This document shows positions 22,687 through 34,994 of a stretch of 64,000 bases of DNA, in pieces. The number at the start of each line of letters is the position of its first letter. The first letter of the stretch is position 1. The DNA comes from Chlamydoabsidia padenii (taxonomy: Eukaryota > Mucoromycota > Mucoromycetes > Mucorales > Cunninghamellaceae), in the NCBI GenBank assembly GCA_025330725.1, contig JAIWND010000020.1, positions 62,001 through 126,000 of the forward strand. The letters run 5' to 3'. Under the pieces are notes generated by a model. It did not search any database. It was not told the DNA's origin and saw only the letters and a program-made list of their open reading frames with translations. Both the position numbers and the translations under genes were made by a program.

Positions 22687-23534
22687 CTTTATGAACGGTC
22701 CAAAGGGGTATACTCTTCTTTGTATGCTTGATAAAGAAGGTAAGATATATACTTCTCTCTTCGAACATTCCCATACTCATCACAAATTTTATTTACGATC
22801 CTATTTGCTGGAGCAACTTTTTATCAATGGCGCCTATTTTGTACACTCTGGATTTGCATAATGGGGTCCCAATCTCTGGGATGAAGTATACTCTCTGTGA
22901 CGAAGCTCAACTTTTATGTCAATGGCACCTTTTTTATGGAGTGGATTTGCACAACTGGTCTTGCTTTCTTGGATGGTGAAGATTATTATGGAAATAAACC
23001 CAACTTTGATTTGCCTCATCGCCCTAAATGATATATCAATACCAAGCTCTTAGCTAGACCTTACATATAATCCCCCTTTGTTGCCTTTTTACCTAGTGTA
23101 TATAAAATGTATATGGTATTGTTAACCACCCCTAATAACAAACATTGATTATAACTCGATCATCTCATTCAAACTTGTCTTTAATGTGCTCTTTGTAATA
23201 ATACACTTTAGCGTACATATCCCATTGACCTTGGCACACTATGTCATTTATTTCGGGCTGTGTGTATAAGGTCAAACATACCTTTTGGTAAAATGGATAG
23301 GGGGACATAAAGGTGTGTCATATAACATGATTCCATTCAATGTGTGATATCACTTTAATCGAATACCTGCAACATAAAGAATGGGGAATCTATTCTTAAT
23401 GCCTAAAGTGGCATGAGTAGGCTGTCGCTCATTGGCTGAAATTTCCCCACCCATCCCGAATAAAGAAGCACGGTCTGCCTTTTTCTTTCTCTCTTCTTTT
23501 TTCTGACTTTTTTTGACAACAATCTACTGGATCA
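22687..23534. other. Region after the tandem duplication, possible gene relic
   Basis: A plus-strand frame from an ATG at about 22691 runs 53 codons to a TAA near 22857. The sequence after it repeats a diverged block: ATCAATGGCGCCTATTTTG-type at 22826 and GTCAATGGCACCTTTTTTA-type at 22918, each followed by TGGATTTGCA. It could be the decayed end of a repeated gene. The last 400 nt are probably the promoter of the Emp65-like gene; no other gene is seen. Confidence 0.35.
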
Positions 23535-26187
23535 ATGAACTATGATAAAATAAAGGCTAAAGAAAAACCAACCCGGTCATCGTCTGTCCCTACAGCACTC
23601 ATACAAAGTCACAACAGCTTCCAGATCCTTGATAGTCCAACACTTCGCAGCAGCAAAAAGAAGAAGAGGCACCATCATCACTCTCGCAAATCACAAGGCT
23701 CGATTCATTCACCATTATGGGACGAGCATCTGGATACCCCAGCTTCTTCAACCTCATCGTCTGTCACCTCTTCACCACTTCACTCTTATCTCTCGGTCAA
23801 ATTGGAAGACGACGACAACAACAATGACCAGCCTTCTTTAATGCCGAACAGCACATCCAACAAACCAGAAACAATAGCAACTCATTCAGCAGTACACTTT
23901 CAACAACAACAACCACACTTGGCTCGTAGTACATTTATCAAATCTGCGTCTTCTTCACCTGACATGGCCACTGTTGTAACAAATACACCATCAACACAGT
24001 TACCAGATTCACCGTCAAGTCCTACCTCACCACAACATGGTAACAGTAACAATGTTGGTTTACCGTCCATGTCATTTTGGGATTATCTTCTTGACGAACT
24101 GACAGTAGCCGACTTTGATACGGCTCAAGAAATCAAAAGAGAAAGGGTGACCAACTTTTTAGCGGTACCAAGCTCTCTTGAAAAGGCAAGTGAATAGAAG
24201 GAAGGAAAAAAAAAAACAATCATGTGAGTCAAACAACAACATTGACTCATCCTCTTTTTATTATTATTTATTAGTTGATGGGATTTGGGTATGTCGTTTG
24301 TTTGGATTCGTTTTTATACACGTTTACCATCCTCCCTCTACGATTCGCCTTGGCCTTTTATCATTATCTTCAATTGATTTATATTAATATGCAATTACTT
24401 TGGGATAAAAGGAATACAAGGTAAATGGATAATAAACAAGGATGTTTGATTAATACCCCCTTTCTTTTTTGGTAGGTACATGCGATTACGGCCTTCTCAG
24501 AAATGTGATCTACTAAAAGGTCTGTTGATTCTCATCACTTGTGTTATGATGTCGTCCTTGGACCCTTCTAGACTCTATCATTCCATCCGTGGTCAAGCTG
24601 TACTCAAACTGTATGTGGTGCTTAATGTATTGGAAGTATGCGACAAACTATGCTGCTCGGTTGGTGTGGATATTCTCGATGCTTTATTTTCAAAATCAAC
24701 ATTAGGATCCTCCACATCTTCATCTGGTGGTGGTGCTACCAGTTATGCTCGGCGGCAATTGAAACCTATCACTCTCTTCTTAATGGCGTGTGGGTACATG
24801 TTACTTCATACCTCGGTTCTCTTCTTCCAAATGATCACTTTGAATGTCGCCATCAATTTTTACTCTAATGCTCTCTTGACTTTATTGATCTCGAATCAAT
24901 TTGTGGAAATCAAGCAATCTGTATTTAAGAAATTCGAACGGGAAAACTTGTTCCAACTTAGTTGTAGTGGTAAAGCACATGGTTTTAATATCTCACTTGC
25001 TCTTTTTTTTATTAAAAAAAACTTACTTTTCACATTGATAGATATTGTCGAACGATTCCAACAAAGTGCTTATCTGATGATTATCACTCTTCGTAACGTG
25101 GTCGAATTATCGGAATCCTCGCCATCATCCATCTTACCATCCACCTTTGTCCCTCTCTTCAAACTACCAGCAACAACCTCTCTCAACACATTGATGACCC
25201 CGGTGGTAATGGTGATTGCTTCAGAATTGATTGTCGATTGGATCAAACATGCGTTTATCACCAAATTTAATCAAATTCGACCTTCAATCTATAGTAAATA
25301 CATTGATGTGTTATGTAAGGATCTTGTCGTAGGTAGTCCTGGACGTCACTCGGCAGGGAAAAAGAATGCGTTTATCGATCAATCCCCGGTGGTATCTCGA
25401 CGTATTGGTTTCCCTTCACTTCCATTGGCATGTATGGTAAAGATAAATAGAATACTAAAGAAAAGAAAAGAAAAAAAAAAAAAAACTTGACTCTTTCTTT
25501 TATCTATATAGGCGATTCGGATGATGCAGCAATTATTACCCATGATTTTCATGTCCAGTCATACTGACGTAGCAACTACAACCACTGGCAACAATACTTC
25601 ATCAATGATTACGAACGGATTATTAAATTACTTGATGGATCATCAGGGTACTGTCAGTAGGTTATTACCAGCAAGGATCCAATTGGTTGTGCTATCTATG
25701 GTACGATGTGGTTGGTTGGAACGGGGATTGGATAAGGCCGTCCGAATGATGACTTGGACTCTACTCGTCCTGGTGATTGCTATCATGTAAGTAAAAAAAA
25801 AAAAAAAAAAAAGGGCGGGGTAGGGGAACACTTTAGTTGATGACCTTCATTATTATTATTAGATTACTTGCTTTGAAGGTCCTTGTGGGAATGAGTTTGC
25901 TTGGGTTTGCCTATAAACGATATGCCAGTATGGAGGAACGGGAAAAGGTGGATGATGAAAAAGATAAAGAAATGCGGGAAATGAATAAACCTGAAGAGGT
26001 AAAAAAACCAAACCAAAAATATGTAAAAGTTTGTAGTACTCACTTTTTCTTTTTTGATTAGGAATACAAACAACAATTAAAGAAATACTTGAATGATCCG
26101 TCGGATAATGTCATGGGCAAGGCACCTATCAAATACACTTTGGATAATGTCGATCGATTCTCCATGGTTAGAAGTAGAATACCATAG
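23535..26187 (+). CDS. EMP65: Emp65/TAPT1-family multi-pass membrane protein
   Basis: Seven exons: 23535-24185, 24275-24420, 24476-24969, 25042-25436, 25512-25786, 25863-25998, 26062-26187; 740 residues, all junctions in phase. Residues 1-190 are disordered (S/P/H/Q). The family signature begins at about 195: WDYLLDEL, then VPSSLEK|LMGFGYVVCLDSF, TFTILPLRF, the DLLKG segment, LDPSRLYH and SIRGQAVLKLYV, and FKKFERENLFQLSCSDIVERFQ. Several hydrophobic helices follow, ending in a charged cytosolic tail (EKDKEMREMNKPEE). Yeast Emp65 works with Slp1 in ER protein quality control; animal TAPT1 is related. The first intron (donor at 24186) is GC-AG with donor GCAAGT, placed between GluLys and LeuMet where the family has continuous sequence. 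Confidence 0.9.
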
Positions 26188-26561
26188 TCCTCCCTTAGAT
26201 GATATGTATGCATAACTAATAAAAATAACTTTACAGAACATTGTTTATTTGTGTCTTTATTTATTTATTTGTCTTTATTCATGCTGTTGGCGTGGCAATA
26301 AATGAGGGAGGGGCGGGTGGCATTTTACCCCAACCAAAAACAAACTCTTGTCATCAGTCGTGTGAAAAAAAAAGGAGGCGGACTGGGTCCAATGGATGTG
26401 TCTTTATAAAATTATTTCTTTTTTTATTTTTGTCAAAAGAATGTAACTACTACTAAATGTAATTTAAAAAAAAAAAGGTGGGGGGGAAATATACAAAGAG
26501 GCGGGGATGAATCTAAAAAAATAAAAGGAATACTACTACTCCTGCTACCAAAATAAGAAGG
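26188..26561. other. Convergent 3' spacer of EMP65-like and MIT genes
   Basis: T- and A-rich spacer between convergent genes. ATAAAAATAA (26218-26227) is a candidate poly(A) signal of the plus-strand gene. No gene is seen. Confidence 0.45.
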
Positions 26562-27654
26562 CTATGACCAACTTATCCATGTGAATCGAGAAGGAGGTGG
26601 AGGAGTATCTTGATATTCTATTTGAGGTATTTCATTGACAGGATGTTGATCCACAGGTGATGTTGTTGTTCTTTCCAAAGAGGTTTGTCGATAACTTGGA
26701 CTTTCCTTGTATGCTACAGCCGCTTTCAAACTGGCAGCGATCAACACATACAGAGTTTCCGAAGCCAATTCATGTAAATGATAATGTTCATCTGCTGCCA
26801 AACCCAATTTTATGCATTCGATCCCCACTTTTTGCATCTTGTCCCGTACTTTATAATGATGATCCAAGTAACATAGCATATGAATAAAGTAACCGAATAG
26901 GATACCAATAAGATCTAATTAAAAAAAAAAAAAAAAGTATGGGGTTAGTGATCATGTTTTTTTCTTTCCCTTCCACCCATCCACACATTACCAGGTATAG
27001 GTGATTGCTTGATTACCACCGCGCAGGTTGCACTGGTATTAATCACAAATCGGCCAAATCGTTTAAATCGAAAAACAGAATCTTGTGGTTGATGATCATA
27101 TCTTTGCATTGTTGTTTTATTTGCTTCCCATGCTTTGGCTGTAGTGGTGCCGAGGTGACTGATGGTATTGATTGTCATTGATATCCGTGATAACATTGAG
27201 GTGGTATCTATATTTGTTGATGTGGCGGTGGTGGTGGTGGTGGTGGAATCAGTCGCTTCCTCTTCTTGATCGAGATGGTTGGGTCGGTTATACTGTTGTA
27301 ATGCCAAGTTCAATATACCTACACGTTCTTCTACACTACACGTCCAAAATGAGTTCTTTTCCCATTTATCACCTTCTTTTTGTTTTGTTTTTTACCTTAG
27401 GAGTTTTTCCCTTAATGCCAATTTGGTTCTTGAGTCAGTTTTATCTATCAAGAATAAATCAATCAGTAAGTAAACAAATAAAGATATGATAAACAAAAAA
27501 AAAAGGAGGGCAACTTACTTGGTAAGGCCATCAAGATTTTATCAATCCCAGATAGATAAATGTCCAATGCCACATCGTCATTCCCTTCTTCATATTCATC
27601 AGCAGCAATGGCCACCAACTTCATTCCTTGAGATACACTACGTCGATCCAAAGG

Positions 27655-27685
<31 letters not shown>

Positions 27686-28032
27686 ACCATTTGTTGTTGG
27701 TATTTGGTGGATCCGACAAGAGCAGCGGCATCATCCCGAAGTTTATCCACAAATGCAGACATTTCCGAGGTCCATGAGATACTGGGGGTGGGCGTCGGAC
27801 TGTCAAATGGTGTGATCATTGAATCCGTGGACGAGTAATCACTCAGAGTGGGGCTGGTATGATTTGATAAATGAGTAGTGTATTGTTGTTGTTGTTGTTG
27901 TTGTTGATAGACACAGGGTGAAGATGCATTAGGTGGGAGTCGTGATAACAAGGTAGATTGATGAATGGTGGTCGAGGTCGAACCTTTGGGTGAAGTGGCT
28001 TTTTTTCTGTATTTCAAGCCTAACAATGTCAT
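26562..28032 (-). CDS. MIT-domain protein
   Basis: Four exons, 28032-27519, 27444-27396, 27335-26992 and 26914-26562, give 419 residues from the ATG at 28032. Two polyglutamine tracts (about residues 44-50 and 119-128) come from GTT/TTG microsatellites. A MIT-like three-helix hairpin lies near 135-210: GMKLVAIAADEYEEGNDDVALDIYLSGIDKI-type helices, then SVEERVGILNLALQQY; the second intron and the 49-nt exon fall inside it. After a Thr-rich linker comes a region with FRFKRFGRFVINTSATCAVVIKQSPIP and a probable membrane-associating helix (DLIGILFGYFIHMLCYL), then a helical tail. MIT domains bind ESCRT-III tails, so an endosomal role is likely, but the C-terminal half is unassigned. Confidence 0.8.
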
Positions 28033-31000
28033 TGTGTATGTTAATGGGGAGGTGTTTTTCAATATATATATAAAAAAGTAAAGGAAAGAAAGAATAGAAT
28101 AAAAGGAAAAAGGCGGAGAGGAAAAAAAAAAAGAAATGCTTTATTTATAAATCCCATCGTTTTTTTTTTTTTTTTGATTTGCACATGTGAAAAAAAAAAA
28201 AAAGAAAGAAAGATTCAGCTCCGCCCAGCCGACCTCCCGGCTCACAAAAGTTGGCATTCATGTCAAACAGGGCACATGTCAAATAAGCGGCTTCTACCAC
28301 CGACTCAGTCATTTCACATGTAGATGGTATGGGTGAGGTGATTGGTATTCCCATCAATCTAAAAAAAGTGATCCACTCTTGTTTTCATTGTGCCCTTTTC
28401 GGCTTTAGCCCTATCTTTTCCTCCACCTGACCGTTTTGTACCCTTAAGAAATATGGTTTGATGAGGGGTAGTCAGTGTTTCTAATCTATCCATGTATCAC
28501 TTCTCCGCACGGACTCGACTATCTTTTCTCTCTCTCTCTCTCTTTTCTCTTTTCTCTTTTATCAAAGCAATTCGCTGAGTTTTATTCCTTTTTTTTTCTG
28601 AACGAAAAATAGTTTTATTAGATTAAAACAGTATCCTCCTTTGTATATGGTTAGGTTTTGTTAATCTGCTGGTCCGTGGCACACCTGTGGAACGAAGAAC
28701 TTTCCTTATGCGTTTCAAACCCCGCCGCACAGACACCTAGGAGATCCCCCGATGTAAAGGAATGGTCAATCAGAAGCAAACATGGGAACAGCTGCATTCT
28801 TTACTGATATATCAGGGTAAACTCATCAACAAATGGTAAACAACTGGAGCAGAAATGTGGCCGGTGAACTAAAAATCGAGCTCACACGGATCATTCAACA
28901 TGTTTCCCCGACACATAAACACATAACAGTTTAAAACGCTATCTAGTTGATACAGGGCGGCGTGGGCTGTCAATGATAAGTTTAAAAAAAAAGAAACAAT
29001 TCTAACTGACATTTTATTCTTCGCCTATATATTAAACGAAACATTCAAAGACATCCCAGACTGCTTCCTAAAAATAGAATCCATCTAATTCGACTTGTTT
29101 TCTTGCTTGTATGTAAAAATATCTTTCAACTTGATTATAAAGGGCTCAGATACTGTAAGGAGAAGAACCACAATCGGGTTTTCCAGATAAGGACAGGCTT
29201 GGCTGTTTCGGTAAAAGCTTCCCGCTTGGTGTACTTTTGAATATATCTTACATAAAGATTGGATTGCACTTCTTTACGCATACACACTCATCATGTATGA
29301 TTCATCTTGATCAATCTGTCTTTGCATGTAGAATGATTCATCGTACAGATAGTAATAATGTTACACTTAATAAATGGTGTCTTTCATGTACCGGGAATCA
29401 TAATCCGTGTTTTTTTAAATGCCGATACGCATGAATGGTATTCACTCACACCACATGGATCCAGATCAGCATAAACTAAATAAACAAGTCCAACTAGGAT
29501 GCGCATATTATGTCTACGTATGGTCATTGCCTTTTCTATACAAAAGTTCCTAATCGTTCAAGTGTGAGAATACATTGTTTACTAGATCTTGTTCTGAGAT
29601 TGAATCGTCGGCTAAGAAAAGGAGGGGAGCTGTGTCTTATTAGTTTTGATGCCATCAAGTCTGGCAACTGTTAGAAATCTCTCGGGCCGCTTCGTTACAG
29701 TTAATCTAATGACTCAAGCTGTGACAGACAATCAGTAGTGCAAATGTCAAAAATATCAAACTGTATATGCCGTATTCTTGTCATGATATAAAAGGAATGG
29801 ATGTTCGAAAGTAAAAATCACTATCCAACAACAAGATCCTGGCGAGATTACAAAATCACTCAATATCAGTCAATCTGAAAAGCTTTTTTAGTGAACAAGA
29901 AACAAAGTAAAACTGAGTTTTCTTTCTCTTCTTACTATATCATTACTGATTGTAAAAGGTATTGATCGACCTGTTCCACACTCTCGATCGTTTATATTCT
30001 GTATTCAAATACCGATTTATGCACTTTAAACCCTACTGAACCTATAATGCATTTTTACTTGTAATTGATGACTACAAGATACGACAAACGTATAATTCAA
30101 TATTTCACGTGCTTCTTTACTGTTTTTTGTCAATATGAAATTGACATCTTGTCAGCCTATTCAAGCAATGTGACGCCGCAGGAAGGTTCATTGTGTCCAT
30201 CACGATAATTTTAAATCCCGCAAACGGATGACCGAGGATAACGAAACACCTTGGGTCTTTGCACCATCTACAATTAACTAATCACAAAATGAATAGAATA
30301 CTCGAATGATTCGATCAAATGTAATCAGCAGGATCCCTAAAAAAAAAGATCGGGATTTGAACGCCATGATCAAGAACTACTCATGGGTGAAGACAAGATG
30401 CACTAGAATGCTTTTTAGAATGTTCGCGATGATCATATCAAGGAGAAGGTAGAAATTTTCTTCCTAGAGGCCAAAGATAAAGTAAACAACCCCCTCTCCT
30501 TTTGTAGACTTGTGCAGCTCCTTGATTCAGGGGCACTATTAAACCGTCATAGCTAGGTGACCAGTTTTTCATTTTCATTGTTGACTATAGTCTGTTTAAT
30601 GGAATCAAAATCTAAAGTATTATCCACTGTGCTGGAATGATCGCTATGCGTTGGATTTAGTCCTTTTGTCAAAAAAAAAAAGGCGACTACGAGTGACTTT
30701 TGACTCGATAAGAAAAAAGGAGGAAATGATCATCCCTTGAGGATTTTTTTTTTTTCATCAAAACAAAAAAGGCACTCTATTGGCTGAACTTTTTCCCTCG
30801 GACATGATATGCATGAACAATGGATCGTCATCGATATGCGTTTACTTGACGAGGGTGATCTCTTTACTATGAAATAGTATCGGATGATACCGAAAACAAT
30901 ATTGATGCATACTTGATTTATGCTGACATTAGCATACAATGAGTACATATTCACTTTTCAAAGTCTATCAGAAAGTGTGCCTCGAATTCAAACCCCGTTA

Positions 31001-31065
31001 TGAAAAGGAGGGAAGAATAAAACATCACAAAAGGAAAGGTTAAAACCTTTTTTCGATTATAGTCA

Positions 31066-31099
<34 letters not shown>

Positions 31100-31206
31100 T
31101 GTCCATAGAGATAGAGAGACTATATATCTGTAGCCTCCAATGACGCCCACCTCCTTTGTACATTTCATATATGGCATTTTATAACTAGCGCAGACGGGAT
31201 TTTAAA
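28033..31206. other. Gene-poor interval
   Basis: More than 3 kb without a supported gene. Contains CT-repeats near 28528-28545, copies of the recurring motif at 28713-28725, 30209-30221, 30351-30360 (reverse) and 30987-30997, and a segment at 28786-28895 (GGGAACAGCT ... TGGAGCAGAAATGTGG) that resembles 55990-56085. Short frames (for example 28145-28357, 29237-29434, 30730-30954) show no domain or exon structure. It probably consists of decayed repeats plus the promoter of the secreted-protein copy B. Confidence 0.5.
31065..31094. repeat. (CA)n microsatellite
   Basis: About fifteen CA units upstream of the secreted-protein copy B. A second CA array is at 42140-42162 before ADA2. Confidence 0.95.
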
Positions 31207-31281
31207 ATCGTGCATGAAAGGGTCAAGTTGCATGAATGAGGGGTTTTGCCATGATCGACCTGAAGAAAAATATATATAAAG
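31207..31281 (+). promoter_or_regulatory. Promoter of secreted-protein copy B, conserved with copy A
   Basis: CGTGCATGAAAGGGTCAAG then TTGCATGAATGAGGGG at 31208-31242, CATGATCGACCTGAAG at 31250-31265 and a TATA element TATATATAAAG at 31271-31281, 68 nt before the ATG. The same modules in the same order precede copy A on the opposite strand at 3083-3187. Confidence 0.65.
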
Positions 31282-31348
31282 AACAAAAAAAAAACCCCCC
31301 AAATCACCTTTTTTTTCATTTTTTTTATTATCAACTCTACCATCAATC

Positions 31349-31732
31349 ATGGTTTCTCAAACATCTATTTTCCTTCTCATGGCTCTTTCTAGCGTTGCCG
31401 TAAGTGCGGTTCCTTTCGACCGCCGCGGTCCCGCTGGACCTTCTCAGTCACAACCTGACAAAACTAATCCCAAGGATAACATTGATTACAAAAAATTGGA
31501 TGCGTTTCTTTCGTGTTTGACCAAAGAATTGTCAAATGTTGAAGTTCCTATGGGTAAAGGAAAGCCTGGTGAAGATCCTCTCCTTGGTGCCGATTCACTC
31601 AACAAGTGCGTCTTGCAAGTCTATCGCTCAGCTCCTACTAGTCAAGACGGCACAGGTGCTCCTCCTCCTTCTCAAGACGGCACAGGTGTTCCTCCTCCCT
31701 CTCAAGACGGCACAGGTGCTCCTACTCCTTAA
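31349..31732 (+). CDS. Small secreted protein, copy B, with tandem tail repeat
   Basis: Single exon, 127 residues, opening with MVSQTS and a 20-residue signal peptide. The mature region keeps the D-Y-KKL segment and both cysteine contexts (LSCLTKE, LNKCVLQ) of its paralogue at 2729-3022. Unlike copy A it ends with three 10-residue repeats of SQDGTG[AV]P[PT]P encoded by exact 30-bp units (31640-31669, 31670-31699, 31700-31729). A linker after the signal peptide is basic and Pro/Gly-rich (DRRGPAGP). A secreted or wall-associated role is inferred; the family is unrecognised. The repeat tail suggests length variation between strains. Confidence 0.8.
   Translation: MVSQTSIFLLMALSSVAVSAVPFDRRGPAGPSQSQPDKTNPKDNIDYKKLDAFLSCLTKELSNVEVPMGKGKPGEDPLLGADSLNKCVLQVYRSAPTSQDGTGAPPPSQDGTGVPPPSQDGTGAPTP
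31640..31729 (+). repeat. In-frame 30-bp tandem repeat, three copies
   Basis: Three units of 30 bp with few differences encode the decapeptide SQDGTGAPPP and variants at the end of the secreted protein. Because the unit is a multiple of three, copy-number change keeps the frame. Confidence 0.95.
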
Positions 31733-32743
31733 ATGTAAATCAAAAGATGGGTTTTTACATTTGATATCTTGTTTTTCTCTCTCTCTTTCTTTTCCCTGTA
31801 ATCAATTTATATTGCCTATTATATTGATCAAGATACAACTAGAGGTCTTATCACTCTTTTAGTAATACTTTCTTTTTCTTTTTCTTTTCATATTACGCCA
31901 TTGTCACTATTTTATTGTGATCAAAGGAATAAAAAGTAAATCCAACAGTTACCGATACGTCCCTTATTCAAATCAAGATATAGTTTTATTATAATTATAG
32001 ACAAGTTTCTAATCTATTGGTGGTAGTATTTCTATCACCAAAGAGCCTAGTAGATTTGATCTATTACGTTTCCTTGTGTCCAATCACCTAAAGCCATTAT
32101 ATAGATTGGTTCAAACAAACGAAAAAAAAAAAAAAGGTAGAGAGATTGTCAAAGGGGATTATCAAATGCATAAATCGGATAGTCATGCATTAGGTATGCC
32201 GCTCTTTTTTTCATTTCGTTGTTTTCCACAAACTGTCAAGCCCACCATCATACGCCCTATACTACTAAAAAAAAAAAAAAGTCAGAGTGAATGTTAGTTC
32301 CACTATCTTTACGCCCGTGTATTTTTTTTTTTCCAGTTTTTTTTTTTACATGTTCCAAAACAAGTCGCCTGTATGGACCTAATGCCTGGATGTTGATAAC
32401 AGTGAGATTGGATTAATAAATGTTAGCCGTATATATCTTTAATTTACTATTTACCTGTTACGTGAGGATAATAGTGATAGTTTGAAAAGATGATCAAGGT
32501 TTATTACATTTCACCAAAAGGGTAGTTTATAAAGGTAAAGCAAAAGAAAGAAAACCCTAGCGAGCCTCACTTCCTTTTTTATTTTAGGCAGGATTCCAAA
32601 TGTCATTTGCAAACAAAGGGATCCACCATTTCAGTGAAGACGATAAATAGGATTGATGATACCCGTAAAGCCACATTTTTATTATACAACAACCACTAAC
32701 TATAATTATATCTACACTAAATTAACAAAAGCCCGCTCGATCA
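31733..32743. other. Convergent 3' spacer
   Basis: Spacer between the secreted-protein gene and the alginate-lyase-like gene. T-rich runs, A-runs at 32121-32134 and 32267-32280; AATAAAAAGTAAA (31928-31940) is a candidate poly(A) signal. No gene is seen. Confidence 0.45.
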
Positions 32744-34229
32744 TCATCTTGACCATGTCCAGTAGATTGTATTCTTGGGCCCCGAGATCCTGTCAGCCTT
32801 ATCACAGGACATTGCCATATCAATAAACCTGCGATACTTTTCTTTTTCAACAGTATCTTTATCATCGCGGCACAATATCGTTTGTTGTTGTACGCACCGA
32901 ACCGCCTCTGTAGGATCTTCATGTGTGGTATCGTATGATATCAAGTAATCCACCGCCTTGGTCAGGTAATCATCCACATGTTGACACCCCAAGTTGTTGC
33001 CCTGTTGGTGTAACCAAAGACGAATGTAGATGAGTGCCTGCAGGTTGAAAACCAAATAATGGAATGGCCGGGTGCGTTGACTTTCCAATGGTTGATTTCC
33101 TGTTTCCATATCAATTTGACGTGGTAAAGTGGTATGGATAAAAGAGTGCAGAGTGTCAATAAATGGGAGTGATGATGATCCAAAGGTACTAGACACCATA
33201 ATGAGTTGTACCATATACCAGGACGCATGATTATTATAGAGTGCTGCTGCTTTCCGCCCGAGATCACTTGTCAGAAGCCATTGTGCATAGTCTTGAAACC
33301 ATTTAGTAATAGAGTCCGCAATACGCCTGTATCCAGGGTAATTCATCAAAACAGGAATCACATTTGCCACCCGAGCCAACCTATAAGTTTAATCATCCCC
33401 TCCCCCATTAGTATCAATCTAGCCACTAGTTTTTTTGTATATCCTACTTGCATTCTTGTACTAATGATTCCATCAGGTCTTCCACCAGGAGAATGATTTG
33501 ACCCTCTAATGACTTGACCATAGTTTACATTGGGGTTCATTTTGGTACACGGATCAACAAAAAACACATCTAAAAGGTGAATGGCATGATTGGCGTATTC
33601 TTCCTTCTTATAAATTTGATACCCAATGCAAAGATACATCAGATTTTCAGCAAATTCTTCTAATTGAGTTTGATCCTGCAATAGTGACACATCTATTTTA
33701 TTCATCAAACAGTTTTATCATAAAGCAGTATAAAGTGTTTCATTATTATTCTTTTTTTTTTTTTTTTTTTTTTTTTGGTTACCTGGATTGCGTTTCCCAT
33801 CCTTTCGAATGTAGGTACCATCGTCCTGTTGATAAAAGTGTCAAAATGCATTCGTCTTATCACCAGTAGCCTTTTAACACTACTTACAGATGGCCACCAA
33901 TACCTGGTTTATTATGTAAACAAGTGATTAAATTGAGTCTAGTGAAGGTATGCAACATTATTTCAGTTAGTAATCCCCTCTTTGTTTACTTACGGTGCAT
34001 AGCTTATAAAGTCATGTATATCCCCAGATGCAGCAATGTGAGGAGGTTTCTTGTTCTTGGTGATGGAGTAAGGTCCTTTTTTCAGTGCGCCATTCGCAAG
34101 TTTTTTCACATTATTGAGAGCTTCCACCATCGTTTGGTCGTCATTAACATGATCAAGTGTCACTTTTGGGTTGCATTGCGCAACAAGTTTGAGATTGATG
34201 TATTCTATTTCTGGTTTTCTGGGACCCAT
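32744..34229 (-). CDS. Alginate-lyase-fold polysaccharide lyase-like protein
   Basis: Five exons, 34229-33994, 33903-33888, 33825-33783, 33692-33452 and 33380-32744, give 390 residues. The 16-nt second exon encodes the family signature core SYAP-YWWPS, completed by DDGTYIRKDGKRNPD. Later come the HAIHLLDVFFVDP helix, MNPNVNYGQ, GRPDGIISTRM and NNHASWYMVQ, the last matching the N-H-x-x-W-Y catalytic region of the alginate lyase superfamily (PF05426). The fourth intron is GC-AG (donor at 33451) and its junction restores TRMLARV. The start at 34229 follows a pyrimidine leader; an in-frame ATG at 34331 would add a hydrophobic stretch that could act as a signal peptide but would place the intergenic motif (34298-34310) in the coding sequence. 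Substrate unknown; family members cleave acidic polysaccharides. Confidence 0.83.
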
Positions 34230-34994
34230 AAAGTAGAAAGAAAAGAAAAAGAACAAAAGAAGGAGAAAATGGCAAAATGGGGGGGGGAACCGTTGGAGCG
34301 GGATTTGAAATAGAAAAAAAACCCCGTTCATGCGACAAAGGGAAGGCTTGATCTCTGCTGCTCATTATTCACAGCAATCAAGTTCATTCACTTTTTCAAA
34401 GTTGAAGATGATAGATATTTACTCCAAATAACAACAATCACCTGGTCGAATCTCCTGCGAAATCAATGAAACTTTTCCTCTATCTCCATTTAAATGTTTA
34501 TTTCAGCACGGAAAGTATATGGGAAAAATAACCATTTTGCTCAATTCCGCATTGTTAAATTTATTGGTCCTACCACTGCTAGAGTTTATAATGAGGACTT
34601 CAGTGGAATCGATCGGATGAAATGATGTTCAATATCACTCCTTCTTGGTCCTTGGACACTAAAAGGATATATGATACAACTTTTACAATGCCTAATGATG
34701 TCTGCTTCTGATACTTGATAAATTTGAGTGATGTTGTCAGCTACTTTTGATTCCCGCCCCTGCTAAAGATTAAAGTTTATGTGTATTTAGACGCTTCTAA
34801 TCAAGTTTGCTTAGTCGGTGATTAAATGACTGGCGCCCCCCTTTTTTAATGCTGCTTTGCGGGTGCCCCTTAAAGCGAACAATGAGAATTAATTCTCTTT
34901 GTTGACCATCCGACCAATGGTAGCCAAGTAAGCTATTTAAACAGGGTCAAATCAGAATGAACTCAAGTTTCTTTCATCCTTCTATAAATTCAAT
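34230..34994. other. Divergent promoter region of lyase-like and HMG genes
   Basis: Contains an exact reverse copy of the recurring motif (TTTCAAATCCCGC on the minus strand, 34298-34310) about 70 nt before the lyase start. TATTTAAACAGGG (34935-34947) is a TATA-like element 50-60 nt before the HMG gene start. No other gene is seen. Confidence 0.5.

Noticed and set aside
28145..28357. Small minus-strand frame beginning MGIPITSPIPS
   Set aside because: Protein-like for about 48 residues but runs into a homopolymer and has no supporting exon; kept as unassigned.
28713..28725. tRNA gene or tRNA-derived SINE at copies of TTCAAAYCCCGC
   Set aside because: The string resembles a B box, but the usual preceding GG is TT and no A box or cloverleaf stem could be found around this or other copies.
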